DNA of 64,000 bases from Gluconacetobacter tumulicola (GCF_014174215.1 NZ_JABEQL010000001.1:62001-126000); one strand, 5' to 3'; counted from the stretch's first letter, positions 16,817 through 25,921 are shown. The notes: generated by a model not told the origin, from the sequence alone. Program-made: numbers and translations.

Positions 16817-17326
16817 TCACGCATGGTCCGCGCCCTCCCGGCGATGCTGGGCAGCCCAATGGGCGATCAGGGCCAGAGCCTCGCGATCCGCTGTCTGGCG
16901 GTCGAAAAGGGGATCGACGGGAGGCAAATCGTCAAGCTCGTGCTCGGCGGTCCAGGCGCGGATCACATGCTCGATCGCATCCCGGATGCGCATGTCCAGC
17001 GCCTGGGCCTCGAAGGGCGTAAGGTGGGCTGTCACATATGGCGTCTCGATCAGGCCGCCGAGAGGAAAGTAGGTGCGCGCCGCCGCCTGCAATGGGCCGT
17101 CGATCCGACAGGTCGAACTATCCCCCCGGTAGACCGTAAGCGGCGGTCGTTCGGCATGACGCCAGAAGCCGATGGCGAAGCGGTAGGTCTCGCCGTCCGG
17201 GGTATCAGCGAGTAGTTTCTCGATCAGCGGGAGGGCTTCGCGAGCAATCCGGGGAGGTACGCGAAAACGCAGCGTGACCCGGTTGCCAAGGCGAAGCCAG
17301 TCCAGCATGGCGCGGACGATGGGCAT
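16817..17326 (-). CDS. Unknown island protein
   Basis: I do not recognise this 169-residue protein. It is soluble, rich in Arg, Leu and Ala, and has a pattern of amphipathic helices plus a central strand-rich part (RFAIGFWRHAERPPLTVYRG). No signal peptide, membrane segment or catalytic motif is visible. It lies 207 bases upstream of the mobilisation accessory gene on the same strand and probably belongs to the transfer or maintenance module. The GC-rich codon use, proteobacterial-looking composition and clean start-to-stop frame support it as a real gene. Confidence 0.6.
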   Translation of the reverse strand: MPIVRAMLDWLRLGNRVTLRFRVPPRIAREALPLIEKLLADTPDGETYRFAIGFWRHAERPPLTVYRGDSSTCRIDGPLQAAARTYFPLGGLIETPYVTAHLTPFEAQALDMRIRDAIEHVIRAWTAEHELDDLPPVDPLFDRQTADREALALIAHWAAQHRREGADHA

Positions 17327-17442
17327 GGGGTATCCTTTCGTGAATCACGCGAAACACGACGAAACGGGATTGTCGGGGGAGGTCCGGGAGCAGGCGCGGC
17401 GTGGACCGCCCCCAAATGGCTGGGGCCGCACCGCGCCTGCGG

Positions 17443-17649
17443 TCAGATGTAAGTCTGGATCGGGAGGCCCTGGAGCCAATGTTCGATCTCGCCTGCGCGC
17501 CAGCGGACGCGCCCACCACCGATCACCACGGGCGGCGGGCAGCGCTTCTGGCGCACCAGGCGATAAATGCTCGACCGACTCTTATAACCGGTCACGCGCA
17601 TCACATCGTCAATCGTCAGCAGTAGGGTGAAGGCGGCATTCTGGTCCAT
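17443..17649 (-). CDS. AlpA-like helix-turn-helix regulator
   Basis: This 68-residue protein has the MerR-like winged helix of AlpA/excisionase-type proteins: LLTIDDVMRVTGYKSRSSIYR, then the wing region CPPPVVIGGGRVRWRAGEIEHWL. AlpA proteins control integrase expression in phage P4-like and CP4 islands, and related proteins serve as excisionases. The gene lies between the mobilisation genes and the integrase of the same island, so regulation of integration or excision is the likely job. An AGGA-type ribosome-binding site is found before the ATG at 17649. Confidence 0.85.
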   Translation of the reverse strand: MDQNAAFTLLLTIDDVMRVTGYKSRSSIYRLVRQKRCPPPVVIGGGRVRWRAGEIEHWLQGLPIQTYI

Positions 17650-17749
17650 CGGACGGCATCCTGTTTGATGGCGTGCCGTGGACGCTAAACCGCTTCAAAT
17701 CGGTGAAAAAAGCCCGTTAGCCAACGTTATCCGATGCAATAAGGACCGA

Positions 17750-18712
17750 TCAGGAGCCTCTGGGGTCGAAATATCCCTTGATATCTTTTCGCCCCTGCCT
17801 GCCGCTCAAAAGCGCCTTGAGCGATGAGGTCGAATCGCCACCTTGCGGACCCAGGTCGCTGCCCAGCGAAACCACGAGTTCCTGCTTGATGACCTTGATC
17901 GCGGCAGCCAGAGCCCCGTGTTGAGCGCCTTTTCGCATTTCACGCCGGGCAACGGTAAACGCCGTCCGATACCACGGCTGATCGTCTGGAGAGATATTCT
18001 CGCGGAGAAAGGCGTCGAGATAGGCCATGAACTCCTGCATCGTGCCTCCGACCAGCCAACGGAAGCGCGGATCGGTGTTGAGGCACGGCGCCTCGTCACC
18101 ATCCGGCACGGTATCGGGCACCACATAGATCGGACGGGTGAACGACCTGCGGAAGGAGAGCCAGAACAGCCCCCAGAATTTTGCCTGGCGGGAGAGGAGC
18201 AATGGGGAGTAGCGGTTGGAAAAGGTCTCGGGCGAAATCCGTCCATCCAGCAGGACACCATCGGGCGCCTGCACGGCACTCAGGACCGTGTTGCCATAGC
18301 CAGCGCTCGTATAGGCGGAAAGCCGCCCGCTGCGCAGGTCCGACATAAGCAACTCCAATTCTGCCGGCAGCACGACATCGTAGGGCGTTTTGACGAACAA
18401 AAATTTTCTAGTCTGAAACCATCTGATGCTAGTCGCCGAAAATACCATGACGAAAAAACTGGTCAAAAAGAAAATGAGATACGTGATATAGGCAGGAGAA
18501 TTTGGATTCTGAAAAATAAATGAAAATAAAAGAATGCCAGAGGTCAAGCTCATAATGAAAGATACAACTAATAACGCGATGAAGAAGCTGAACGCCCTAT
18601 CAGATTTTTTCTTCAGATCGACAATCGCCTGCTCGACTAACTGATAGCCTCCTTCCAGATTATCAGGGTTCAGCCTCTGGGCCGCGAGCAAGCTCAATCG
18701 GACTGCTTTCAT
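17750..18712 (-). CDS. Membrane protein of unknown function next to the integrase
   Basis: The 320-residue protein has a soluble N-terminus of about 35 residues, two membrane segments (about 42-66 and 76-98), and a cytoplasmic C-terminal domain of about 220 residues with no motif I recognise. The two hydrophobic segments near the N-terminus and the large soluble domain recall membrane-anchored sensor or effector proteins of island defence genes. The start at ATG 18712 lies 50 bases inside the end of the integrase gene, an unusually long overlap. The stretch encoding the membrane segments (18400-18620) is AT-rich, unlike its neighbours, which suggests separate acquisition. No function is assigned. 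Confidence 0.65.
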   Translation of the reverse strand: MKAVRLSLLAAQRLNPDNLEGGYQLVEQAIVDLKKKSDRAFSFFIALLVVSFIMSLTSGILLFSFIFQNPNSPAYITYLIFFLTSFFVMVFSATSIRWFQTRKFLFVKTPYDVVLPAELELLMSDLRSGRLSAYTSAGYGNTVLSAVQAPDGVLLDGRISPETFSNRYSPLLLSRQAKFWGLFWLSFRRSFTRPIYVVPDTVPDGDEAPCLNTDPRFRWLVGGTMQEFMAYLDAFLRENISPDDQPWYRTAFTVARREMRKGAQHGALAAAIKVIKQELVVSLGSDLGPQGGDSTSSLKALLSGRQGRKDIKGYFDPRGS

Positions 18713-19874
18713 TCCCCTCGTCTCGGCATTTCTCTGGGCAGCAATAAGCTCCCCAAGCTTCCATCAAAATACGCCGTTTTTCCAGAAGATTACCACGCCG
18801 ATAGGCGGCCTCGACCTTGTTGCCGATCGTATGGGCAAGCGCCATCTCGGCGATATCGCCGTCGAACTCGGTTTCCTCGGCGACCCAATCGCGGAACGAT
18901 GAACGAAAGCCATGAGGAACCGCTGCGATTCGCGCATCACGGCAAATCTTGGTCAGTGTCATATCGGACAACGGCTTGCCCCCGCGCTGGCCAGGAAACA
19001 CAAGTTGGCTTCGCGCCTCGCGATAGCCCTGGGCAAGCTTGAAGACGTGACACGCCTGCGACGAGAGAGGGATGACATGCTCCCGACCGGCTTTCATTCG
19101 CTCGGCGGGGATCGTCCAGAGCTTGTTCTCGAAGTCGATTTCATCCCATGAGGCGCTCCTGATCTCCCCCGAGCGTGCGGCAGTCAGGATAAGAGCCGTC
19201 AGAGCGAGGCGCCCGATCGAATCGCCGGATCGGAGATAAGTGAGGAAAGCCGGCACCTCGGCGTAGGGCAACGCTGTGTGATGGACGGCCTTGCTCTTCG
19301 TCTTGGGAAGGGATTTGTCCATTGCCGCCAGCGGCAGGGGAAGCGCGCGATAGCCTTTGCCGATCGCCCAGTCCGTGACGCTGCTGATCCGCTGCCGAAC
19401 CCGGCGGGCGGTCTCGGGCTTGTTGAGCCAGATCGGGGCGATCGCTTCGCGAACATGATGGCCGTCGAGGTCAGCGATCGAGACGTCACCGATCAGCGGG
19501 AACGCATAGGTCTCAAGGGTCTTCAGCCATTGGGCTCGGTGCTTCTTGTTCTTCCAGGTCGCTTTGTTCTGGCCATAGACCTCAAGGGCGGCCTCACGGA
19601 AGGACGGGATGCCCGCCTCCTTGCGGCGCTCGGCCACGGGATCGAGGCCGACCTCGACCTGCATCCGCGCCTTGGCGGCCCGCTCGCGAGCCACAGCCAA
19701 GGACACCTTCTTGGCGCTGCCGAGGCCGATGTCACGCCGCTTGCCGTTTTTCTGGACCCGGCAGACCCAGGATTTGCCACCCCGTGGGCTGATGACGAGA
19801 TAGAGCCCGTCGCCGTCGCCATAGCGACCCGGCTCCCTGATGGCCTTCACGGTTGTTGCGGAAAGACGCCCCAT
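18663..19874 (-). CDS. P4-type tyrosine site-specific integrase
   Basis: From the ATG at 19874 the protein has 403 residues. It has the N-terminal arm-binding DUF4102 domain (MGRLSATTVKAI through GDGDGLYLVISPRGGKSW), a central core-binding domain, and a C-terminal catalytic domain with Arg in TAARSGEIR, the box HGFRSSFRDW, and the nucleophile Tyr in VEAAYRRGN. P4-type integrases usually insert islands at the 3' ends of tRNA genes. The gene lies 140 bases from the 3' end of tRNA-Ser(GCU), as expected for attachment within that tRNA. The open frame extends upstream to 19943, but the family start is at MGRLSA. Confidence 0.93.
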   Translation of the reverse strand: MGRLSATTVKAIREPGRYGDGDGLYLVISPRGGKSWVCRVQKNGKRRDIGLGSAKKVSLAVARERAAKARMQVEVGLDPVAERRKEAGIPSFREAALEVYGQNKATWKNKKHRAQWLKTLETYAFPLIGDVSIADLDGHHVREAIAPIWLNKPETARRVRQRISSVTDWAIGKGYRALPLPLAAMDKSLPKTKSKAVHHTALPYAEVPAFLTYLRSGDSIGRLALTALILTAARSGEIRSASWDEIDFENKLWTIPAERMKAGREHVIPLSSQACHVFKLAQGYREARSQLVFPGQRGGKPLSDMTLTKICRDARIAAVPHGFRSSFRDWVAEETEFDGDIAEMALAHTIGNKVEAAYRRGNLLEKRRILMEAWGAYCCPEKCRDEGNESSPIELARGPEAEP

Positions 19875-20014
19875 TTTTATCCCACACTTCTTACCACGCG
19901 AGATGTGGGATAGGATGCAATTCCGTGCATCGGCATGCAACACGAAATGGCGTGAATCCCGCAGAATTCCGCCATTTTTGGCAGGCTATAACATTGAATA
20001 AAAAGGGGAATTGG

Positions 20015-20104
20015 CGGAGGGGATGGGATTCGAACCCACGGTACGGCTTGACACCGTACAACGGTTTAGCAAACCGCCGCCTTCAGCCACTCGGCCACCC
20101 CTCC
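20015..20104 (-). tRNA. tRNA-Ser (anticodon GCU)
   Basis: Read on the minus strand, the 90 bases fold as a class II tRNA with a 7-base acceptor stem (GGAGGGG with CCCCTCC), a long variable arm (TTGTACGG and CCGTAC) and a T loop (GGTTCGAATCC). The anticodon in TTTGCTAAA is GCU, which reads AGC and AGU serine codons. CCA is encoded directly after the discriminator base G, at 20012-20014. The integrase gene beyond its 3' end makes it the likely attachment site of the island. Confidence 0.97.
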
Positions 20105-20199
20105 GCCGAGGAGCGTGTTTGTTAACACGGCGTTTGCAGCGCTGCTTGTAGACCGTCACCGCAGCGCCGTCAAACCCCAAACCGCTACCTCTCCAGCGA

Positions 20200-21648
20200 T
20201 TACAGCACTTTCTTCAGGGCTTCGTTCACCAGCGCCGGATTGCCCTTGCCAGCCATCGCCTTCATGACCTGACCGACGAAGAAGCCGAACAGCTTGTCCT
20301 TGCCGCTGCGATACTCCGCAAGCTTGTCAGGGTTCTTGTCCAGCACCGCCTGCACGGCGGCGTCGATCGCACCGGTGTCGGTCACCTGCCGCAGCCCCTT
20401 GCGCTCGACGATCTCCGCCGCCGATTCGCCGCTCTCCAGCATTTCCTCGAACACGTCCTTGGCGATCTTGCCATTGATCGTGCCGTCGGTGATCAGGTCC
20501 AGCATGCCGCCCAGCGCGTCAGCGCTGATCGGGCTGTCCTGGATCGTGCGGCCGGTACGGTTGAGCGCCGCGAAGAAATCGCCGATCACCCAGTTCGCCG
20601 CCAGGCGCGGATCGCGGCCGCGCGCCACCGTCTCATAGAAATCGGCGGTCGCCTGTTCGGCCACCAGCACGCCGGCATCATAGCGCGGGATGCCATACTC
20701 GTCCTGGAAACGCTGGCACTTCGCATCCGGCAGTTCCGGCAGATGCGCGGCCAGATCCTGCACCCACGCCTCCTCGATCACCAGCGGCAGCAGGTCCGGA
20801 TCGGGGAAATAGCGGTAATCATGCGCATCTTCCTTGCTGCGCAACGACCGGGTCTCGGAACGCGCCGGGTCGAACAGGCGCGTTTCCTGATCGACCGAGC
20901 CACCGCCTTCCCAGATCTCCACCTGCCGCACGGCCTCGACCTCGATCGCCTGCATGACATAGCGGATCGAATTGACGTTCTTGATCTCGCAGCGCGTACG
21001 GAACGGCTCGCCGGCCTTGCGGACCGACACGTTCACGTCGGCACGCATCGAGCCTTCTTCCATATTGCCGTCACAGGTGCCCAGATAGCGCAGGATCATG
21101 CGCAGCTTGCGCAGATAGGCTCCGGCTTCCTCCGGCGTGCGGATATCCGGCTCACTGACGATTTCCATCAGCGCCACACCCGCCCGGTTCAGGTCGATGA
21201 ACGAGCGCGCCGGGTCCTGATCATGCATCGACTTGCCGGCATCCTGTTCCAGATGCAGGCGGGTGATGCCGATCATGCGGGTCGAACCATCGGCCAGTTC
21301 GATCTCAATCGCGCCCTCGCCGATAATCGGATGCGTGAACTGGCTGATCTGGTAGCCCGTCGGCAGATCCGCGTAGAAATAATTCTTGCGGTCGAACCGG
21401 CTTTCCAGATTCACCCGCGCCTTCAGCCCCAGACCGGTACGCACGGCCTGCGCCACGCATTCACGGTTGATGACCGGCAGCATGCCCGGAAACCCGGCAT
21501 CGACCAGGCTGACATGCGTGTTCGGCTCACCACCATAGGAAGCCGAGGCACCGGAGAACAGCTTGGACTGGCTGATGACCTGGGCATGGACTTCCAGCCC
21601 CACCACCAGTTCCCACGGGCCGTCGCGCCCTTCGATCAGATAGGTCAT
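20200..21648 (-). CDS. gatB: Aspartyl/glutamyl-tRNA amidotransferase subunit B
   Basis: The 482-residue protein matches GatB: the N-terminus [13 protein letters not shown], the cradle motif [15 protein letters not shown], and a C-terminal YqeY-like tail ([17 protein letters not shown]). GatCAB converts Glu-tRNA(Gln) and Asp-tRNA(Asn) to the amide forms; GatB binds the tRNA and activates the carboxylate with ATP. The ATG at 21648 follows a good ribosome-binding site (GGAGG) and overlaps the gatA stop (TGATG), so gatC-gatA-gatB are one operon. A GTG one codon earlier is also in frame. Confidence 0.98.
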   Translation of the reverse strand: MTYLIEGRDGPWELVVGLEVHAQVISQSKLFSGASASYGGEPNTHVSLVDAGFPGMLPVINRECVAQAVRTGLGLKARVNLESRFDRKNYFYADLPTGYQISQFTHPIIGEGAIEIELADGSTRMIGITRLHLEQDAGKSMHDQDPARSFIDLNRAGVALMEIVSEPDIRTPEEAGAYLRKLRMILRYLGTCDGNMEEGSMRADVNVSVRKAGEPFRTRCEIKNVNSIRYVMQAIEVEAVRQVEIWEGGGSVDQETRLFDPARSETRSLRSKEDAHDYRYFPDPDLLPLVIEEAWVQDLAAHLPELPDAKCQRFQDEYGIPRYDAGVLVAEQATADFYETVARGRDPRLAANWVIGDFFAALNRTGRTIQDSPISADALGGMLDLITDGTINGKIAKDVFEEMLESGESAAEIVERKGLRQVTDTGAIDAAVQAVLDKNPDKLAEYRSGKDKLFGFFVGQVMKAMAGKGNPALVNEALKKVL

Positions 21649-23135
21649 CACACCACCTCCGCGCGCACGGCCGGACGATGCGTGAAGCCCGCCGCCCGCT
21701 CCAGGGCACTGGCCGCCGCGAAAACCGATTCCTCGTCGAACGAACGGCCGATCACCTGCAGGCCCAACGGCAGGCCCGACTGGCTCAGCCCGGCGGGAAC
21801 CGACATGGCAGGCACGCCGGCCATGCTGGCCGGCACGGTAAACACGTCGTTCAGATACATCTGCACCGGATCATCCATCTTCTCGCCCTGCGCGAAGGCG
21901 GGCGACGGCGCGGTCGGCGTCAGCAGCACGTCTACCGTCTGGAACGCGTTCTCGAAATCCTTGCGGATCAGGTTCCGCACCTTCTGCGCCCGCAGGTAAT
22001 AAGCGTCGTAATAGCCGGCCGACAGCACATAGGTCCCCATCAGGATACGGCGCCGAACCTCGGCCCCGAACCCTTCCCGCCGGGTCGCTTCATACAGCTC
22101 GTCCAGCGACGCACCGGGAACCCGGCGGCCGAAGCGCACGCCGTCATAGCGCGCGAGGTTCGACGAACATTCCGCAGGCGCGACGATATAATAGGTCGCC
22201 AGACCATATTTCGTGTAGGGCAGCGAAACCTCGACAATCTCGCATCCCGCGTCGCGCAGCCAGGCAATACCCTGCTCCCACGCCGCCTCGATTTCAGCGG
22301 GCATGCCGGCTACCCGGTATTCGGCGGGAATACCCACCTTCATGCCCTTCAGCGACCGGCCGCAGGCGGCGCGGTAATCCGGCACCGCGATATCCACGCT
22401 GGTGCTGTCGCGCGTGTCGAAGCCCGCCATCGATTGCAGCAGGATGGCACAATCCTCGACCGTGCGCGCCATCGGCCCGGCCTGATCCAGCGAGCTGGCG
22501 AAGGCAATCGTCCCCCAGCGGCTGCACCGCCCATAGGTCGGCTTGATCCCCGCGATACCGCAATAGGAGGCAGGCTGGCGGATCGACCCGCCCGTGTCGG
22601 TACCGGTCGCGCCCATGGCCAGCCGCGCGGCCACCGCCGCCGCCGATCCGCCGGACGACCCGCCGGGAACCAGCACGGTCTCCGCATCCCCAGCCCGCTT
22701 CCACGGATTTTCCACCGAACCGAAGGCCGAGGTGATGTTGGCCGAGCCCATGGCGAACTCGTCCAGATTGGTCTTGCCGACAAAAACCGCGCCGTCGGCC
22801 AGCAGGTTCGCCGTCACCGTGCTTTCATAGGGCGGGACGAAATCTTCCAGCATCCGGCTGGCAGCCGTGGTCCGCACGCCGTCGGTGCAGAACAGATCCT
22901 TGATCCCCAGCGGAATCCCGGTCAGCGCCGGCACATCCCCGCCACCGGCCAGAATCGCATCGGCACGCCGTGCGGCGTCCAGCGCCTGCTCCGACGTCAC
23001 GGTGATAAAGGCATTCAGCCGGCCATTCAGCCGGTCGATGGCGGCAACATGGGCGCCCACCAGTTCCTCGGCGGAGAATTCGCGGCGACGCAGCCCCCCC
23101 TGGGCCGCGGCGATCGTGAGTTCGGTCAGCATCAT
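21648..23135 (-). CDS. gatA: Aspartyl/glutamyl-tRNA amidotransferase subunit A
   Basis: The 495-residue protein is an amidase-signature enzyme. The Ser-Ser-Lys site is seen in LGIKDLFCT and [19 protein letters not shown], followed by [15 protein letters not shown]. GatA hydrolyses glutamine and passes ammonia to GatB through a channel. The length and all conserved blocks are normal. The start ATG overlaps the gatC stop by four bases. Mutual overlaps with both neighbours indicate stoichiometric expression of the complex. Confidence 0.98.
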   Translation of the reverse strand: MMLTELTIAAAQGGLRRREFSAEELVGAHVAAIDRLNGRLNAFITVTSEQALDAARRADAILAGGGDVPALTGIPLGIKDLFCTDGVRTTAASRMLEDFVPPYESTVTANLLADGAVFVGKTNLDEFAMGSANITSAFGSVENPWKRAGDAETVLVPGGSSGGSAAAVAARLAMGATGTDTGGSIRQPASYCGIAGIKPTYGRCSRWGTIAFASSLDQAGPMARTVEDCAILLQSMAGFDTRDSTSVDIAVPDYRAACGRSLKGMKVGIPAEYRVAGMPAEIEAAWEQGIAWLRDAGCEIVEVSLPYTKYGLATYYIVAPAECSSNLARYDGVRFGRRVPGASLDELYEATRREGFGAEVRRRILMGTYVLSAGYYDAYYLRAQKVRNLIRKDFENAFQTVDVLLTPTAPSPAFAQGEKMDDPVQMYLNDVFTVPASMAGVPAMSVPAGLSQSGLPLGLQVIGRSFDEESVFAAASALERAAGFTHRPAVRAEVV

Positions 23136-23419
23136 TCCACCACCTTCGGCACGGTATAGTACGGCCCCGCCGTATCGGGGGCATTCGACAGCACGGCCTC
23201 GCGCGCGTCGCCATCGGTCACCACATCCTCGCGCATGCGCAGCGCGGCATGCCCGGTGCCGACCATCGGTTCGACATTGTCGATATCGACTTCGTTCAAT
23301 TGCTCGATCCAGCCGAGAATGCCGTTCAGTTCCCGCTGAAGGGCGGGCAGGTCGGATTCGTCGATACCGATCCGTGCCAATCTGGCGATACGTCGGACCG
23401 TCGCGGGGTCAAGCGACAT
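23132..23419 (-). CDS. gatC: Aspartyl/glutamyl-tRNA amidotransferase subunit C
   Basis: From ATG 23419 the protein has 95 residues and starts [19 protein letters not shown], the standard GatC beginning. The middle [12 protein letters not shown] and the end [14 protein letters not shown] also fit. GatC wraps around GatA and holds the complex together. The frame is open further upstream, but 95 residues is the family length. It is the first gene of the gatCAB operon and is divergent from ruvX, with a 76-base promoter region between them. Confidence 0.97.
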   Translation of the reverse strand: MSLDPATVRRIARLARIGIDESDLPALQRELNGILGWIEQLNEVDIDNVEPMVGTGHAALRMREDVVTDGDAREAVLSNAPDTAGPYYTVPKVVE

Positions 23420-23495
23420 GAAGCACAACTTTCCATTATCATCTGGGGGGAATATCCTGCCGGTCAGGATACCGCGCGGACCATAGACCCAGACC

Positions 23496-23975
23496 ATGCC
23501 CCTGTTCAACATGCACCAGATCCGTACCCATCTGGGTCGCGGCCAACGCCTGCTGGGCATCGATCCCGGCCAGAAGACGATCGGCCTCGCCCTGTCGGAC
23601 CCGCTATTGATGCTGGCCTCGTCCTACGGCGCGCTGAAACGCGGCAAACTGTCCGCCATCGCCGCCGAAATCGGCCGGATCGCAGCACGCGAGGAGGTCG
23701 GGGGTCTGGTCTGCGGCCTGCCGCTATCGATGGATGGCAGCTTCGGTCCGGCCGCACAGGCGGCCCATGACTGGATGCTGAACCTGTCGGAACTGGTCGG
23801 CCTGCCCGCCGCGATGTGGGACGAACGCCTGTCCTCCAGCGCCGTCAACCGCATGCTGATCCAGGATGCCGACCTCACCCGACAACGCCGTGCCGAACTG
23901 GTGGACAAGCTGGCCGCTGCCTACATGCTCCAGGCAGCGCTGGACGCCTCGGCCACACGGCCGGAAACCGTCTGA
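23496..23975 (+). CDS. ruvX: RuvX/YqgF family putative Holliday junction resolvase
   Basis: The 159-residue protein has the RNase H-like YqgF fold with the first catalytic Asp in LLGIDPGQKTIGLALSD, GLPLSMDGSFGPAA in the middle, and the later acidic motif WDERLSS plus VDKLAAAYMLQ. YqgF proteins are linked to processing of 16S rRNA ends and, by name, to Holliday junction resolution. It is divergent from gatC, a common arrangement in alphaproteobacteria. Length and motifs are normal. Confidence 0.95.
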   Translation: MPLFNMHQIRTHLGRGQRLLGIDPGQKTIGLALSDPLLMLASSYGALKRGKLSAIAAEIGRIAAREEVGGLVCGLPLSMDGSFGPAAQAAHDWMLNLSELVGLPAAMWDERLSSSAVNRMLIQDADLTRQRRAELVDKLAAAYMLQAALDASATRPETV

Positions 23976-24077
23976 ACAATCGGCCTGCCTGGCGGGCCGC
24001 TTCACGGCACGCTCGCCCGGCGGATCGTTTTTTCAAATCGTCTTTAGCGATTGCAAGAAAGGGAGCCCGAAGGATGG

Positions 24078-24149
24078 TGGGCGCAACAGGGATTGAACCT
24101 GTGACCCCTACCATGTCAAGGTAGTGCTCTACCGCTGAGCTATGCGCCC
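24078..24149 (-). tRNA. tRNA-Val (anticodon GAC)
   Basis: The minus strand folds as a standard tRNA: acceptor GGGCGCA with TGCGCCC, D loop AGCTCAGCGGTAGAGC, anticodon loop CTTGACATG, and T arm CAGGTTCAATCCCTG. The anticodon GAC reads GUC and GUU valine codons. CCA is encoded at 24075-24077. It is closely similar to the second tRNA-Val at 25,922. Confidence 0.97.
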
Positions 24150-24255
24150 ATCCGTTCGGTGAACAGGCTTCTAGCCGGGCAACCGGCATTGCGCAACCCA
24201 TCCGTACGGAAAAAATGACGAGCCGGTGACCGTTTCCAGCAATACGCTAAAAAAC

Positions 24256-24270
24256 AAGGATAATATCCTT
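24256..24270. repeat. Short palindrome upstream of the N-formylglutamate amidohydrolase gene
   Basis: AAGGATA and TATCCTT flank one central base, giving a perfect 7-base symmetry 27 bases before the start codon. It could be an operator or the base of a weak hairpin followed by a T-run on the minus strand. Nothing else in the sequence tells these apart. Confidence 0.3.
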
Positions 24271-24296
24271 CCCTTCGCGCCGGATAACCCTACGTG

Positions 24297-25217
24297 ATGC
24301 AAATGGAATCGCGGGTGGCCCCCGGGTCAAATCCTGGATCGGACCCACCCACGGCCACACCTCTCCCATTCAGGGTGGTGCCGCCCACGGTTGCCGACGT
24401 GCCGCTGGTCGTCGCCTCGCCCCATTCGGGACATGAATACCCGCAGGAATTCCTCGCACTGTCGCGGCTGGACCGCCCGGCCCTGCGCCGTAGCGAGGAT
24501 TTTTGCGTCGATGCCCTGCTGACCGGTGCACCGGTAGTGGGCGCGCATATGCTCCACGCCACCTTTCCGCGCATCTATTGCGACGCGAATCGCGATTCGG
24601 ACGAACTCGACCCCACGATGTTCACCGAGTCCCCGCCCGCAGACCTTACGAGCATCACCCCAAGGGTGCGTGCCGGCCTGGGCGTCATTCCCCGCATTTC
24701 GGCATCAGGCACCCCGATCTACCGCACCCGCCTGCCGCTCCGCGAGGCCACGGACCGAATCGCCCGCTTCTGGCGCCCCTATCACAACGCCCTGTCGGCA
24801 CTGATCGAATCCCAGATCGCAGCACACGGGGTCTGCGTGCTGATCGATTGCCATTCAATGCCCGGTGCCGGATTGCGGGCCTACGACATGCCCGATTTCG
24901 TGCTGGGAGATGCGTGGGGATCGTCCTGCGCGCCTGACATCACCGAGGCGGCCGAGGCCTGTCTGCGATCCTATGGGTTCAGGACCAACCGCAACGCCCC
25001 CTATGCCGGGGGATATGTCACCCGCCATTACGGCAGGCCGGCCACGGGACGGCACGCGTTGCAGATCGAAATCAGCCGCGCACTCTATATGGATGAGAAC
25101 AAGCTGACGCCGAACGCCGGATTCGGCGATATCCGCACCGTCATGACCGCCCTGCTGCGCGCGCTGGCCGACATTGCCACCAACCTGGCCCGCCCCTCCG
25201 GAATCCGGGCATGCTGA
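24297..25217 (+). CDS. N-formylglutamate amidohydrolase family protein
   Basis: The 306-residue protein shows the family signature VASPHSGHEYP near residue 40, the block ATFPRIYCDANRDSDELD, and the metal/catalytic stretch VLIDCHSMPG. Known members (HutG type) hydrolyse N-formyl-L-glutamate to formate and glutamate in the last step of one histidine degradation route; many relatives have other N-acyl amino acid substrates. No hut genes are nearby, so the substrate is open. The start is uncertain: GTG 24294, ATG 24297 and ATG 24303 are close together and none has a clear ribosome-binding site. Confidence 0.88.
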   Translation: MQMESRVAPGSNPGSDPPTATPLPFRVVPPTVADVPLVVASPHSGHEYPQEFLALSRLDRPALRRSEDFCVDALLTGAPVVGAHMLHATFPRIYCDANRDSDELDPTMFTESPPADLTSITPRVRAGLGVIPRISASGTPIYRTRLPLREATDRIARFWRPYHNALSALIESQIAAHGVCVLIDCHSMPGAGLRAYDMPDFVLGDAWGSSCAPDITEAAEACLRSYGFRTNRNAPYAGGYVTRHYGRPATGRHALQIEISRALYMDENKLTPNAGFGDIRTVMTALLRALADIATNLARPSGIRAC

Positions 25218-25272
25218 CACGGCAAATGCGCGTCCGCATGCCCGGCAGAACGACTTTTCAGGCGCTCCTTTA

Positions 25273-25629
25273 TCAGGCTGCCGGAGATGCACCGCCCGGC
25301 GTCTGATGGTCCACCGCCGCCGGCAGAAACTGCGCCAGTGCCGGCAGGATCGTCGCCGCCGGCAGCCCCGTCTTGTCGACCAGAGCCTGCACCTGCTGGT
25401 TCGAGAGAATCGAACGCAGCTCGTCCGGAGAAACCGGCAGGTTCTGACCATTGCCGATCCACGACCGGACCTTGTCCCCCAGCCCTGCCTGCTCGGCCTG
25501 GGCGAGCAAGGTCGAAATGCCGCTGGGCGAGGTCAGGTCGGCCAGATGCTGATGTACCGTGTCGGTCAGGCCCGTGCTGTCCGCCAGCTCCGTCAGCTTG
25601 TTCACCAGTCCGTCAAAGAATCCCGCCAT
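25273..25629 (-). CDS. YidB-like (DUF937 family) small protein
   Basis: This 118-residue soluble protein has repeated short amphipathic helices with the pattern LLAQAEQAGLGDKVRSWIGNG, followed by NLPVSPDELRSILSNQQV. This is the YidB/DUF937 family pattern. The function of the family is not known. There is no signal peptide. The gene is a single transcription unit on the minus strand, convergent with the N-formylglutamate amidohydrolase gene, and a candidate small RNA gene lies just upstream on the same strand. Confidence 0.85.
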   Translation of the reverse strand: MAGFFDGLVNKLTELADSTGLTDTVHQHLADLTSPSGISTLLAQAEQAGLGDKVRSWIGNGQNLPVSPDELRSILSNQQVQALVDKTGLPAATILPALAQFLPAAVDHQTPGGASPAA

Positions 25630-25696
25630 GATCCACCTTCAATGCTGATTGCTTCAGTAAGCGCCGATCGCGAGGGATCGGCCAAGGTGCTCGGAC

Positions 25697-25779
25697 AAAA
25701 AAAAGACGGTGCCGAAGCACCGCCAAGTTTAGGGAGGAAACGTCCAAGAAGCAGCCGTTCAAACGAAATGCTGCAACGT
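25697..25779 (-). ncRNA. Candidate trans-acting small RNA with anti-Shine-Dalgarno motif
   Basis: On the minus strand a perfect -35 hexamer TTGACA (25808-25813) is followed, about 30 bases on, by a region with a first hairpin (GCAGC...GCTGC, 25751-25774). Next is an open stretch carrying TTTCCTCCCTAAACTT (25727-25742), then a terminator: stem CGGTGC-TTCG-GCACCG (25707-25722) and eight T residues (25697-25704). A UUCG loop plus a T8 tail is a very strong intrinsic terminator. The CCUCCC motif in an open region is typical of alphaproteobacterial regulatory RNAs such as the alpha-r14 (suhB) and AbcR types, which pair with ribosome-binding sites. The -10 box is weak, so the exact 5' end is a guess. 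Confidence 0.6.
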
Positions 25780-25921
25780 GATTCTGATGGCTCAAATCAC
25801 TTTTAAGTGTCAAGGAAAATCGCGACCGAACACGCGCGAACCGAGACCGGTTGCGCTGCAACGGCCCAACGGCATCCGACAAAAAAGACGGGATTTAAAC
25901 GGGATTTTCCCGGTCGGATGG

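Larger units (their letters stand above)
1..20014. mobile_element. Integrated mobilisable island in the 3' end of tRNA-Ser (left end outside the window)
   Basis: The segment runs from the window edge to the tRNA-Ser gene. It carries an integrase, an AlpA-like regulator, relaxase, coupling protein, defence systems and unknown genes, and it has lower and more variable GC than the core genome to the right. The integrase next to the tRNA 3' end fixes the right boundary. The left boundary and the matching direct repeat of the tRNA 3' end are not visible. No type IV secretion genes are seen in these 20 kb. The region could also contain more than one stacked element. Confidence 0.7.

Noticed and set aside
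23988-24036. Possible terminator after ruvX
   Set aside because: GC-rich segments and a T-run are present, but the best stem has mismatches and an over-long loop, so it is not convincing.
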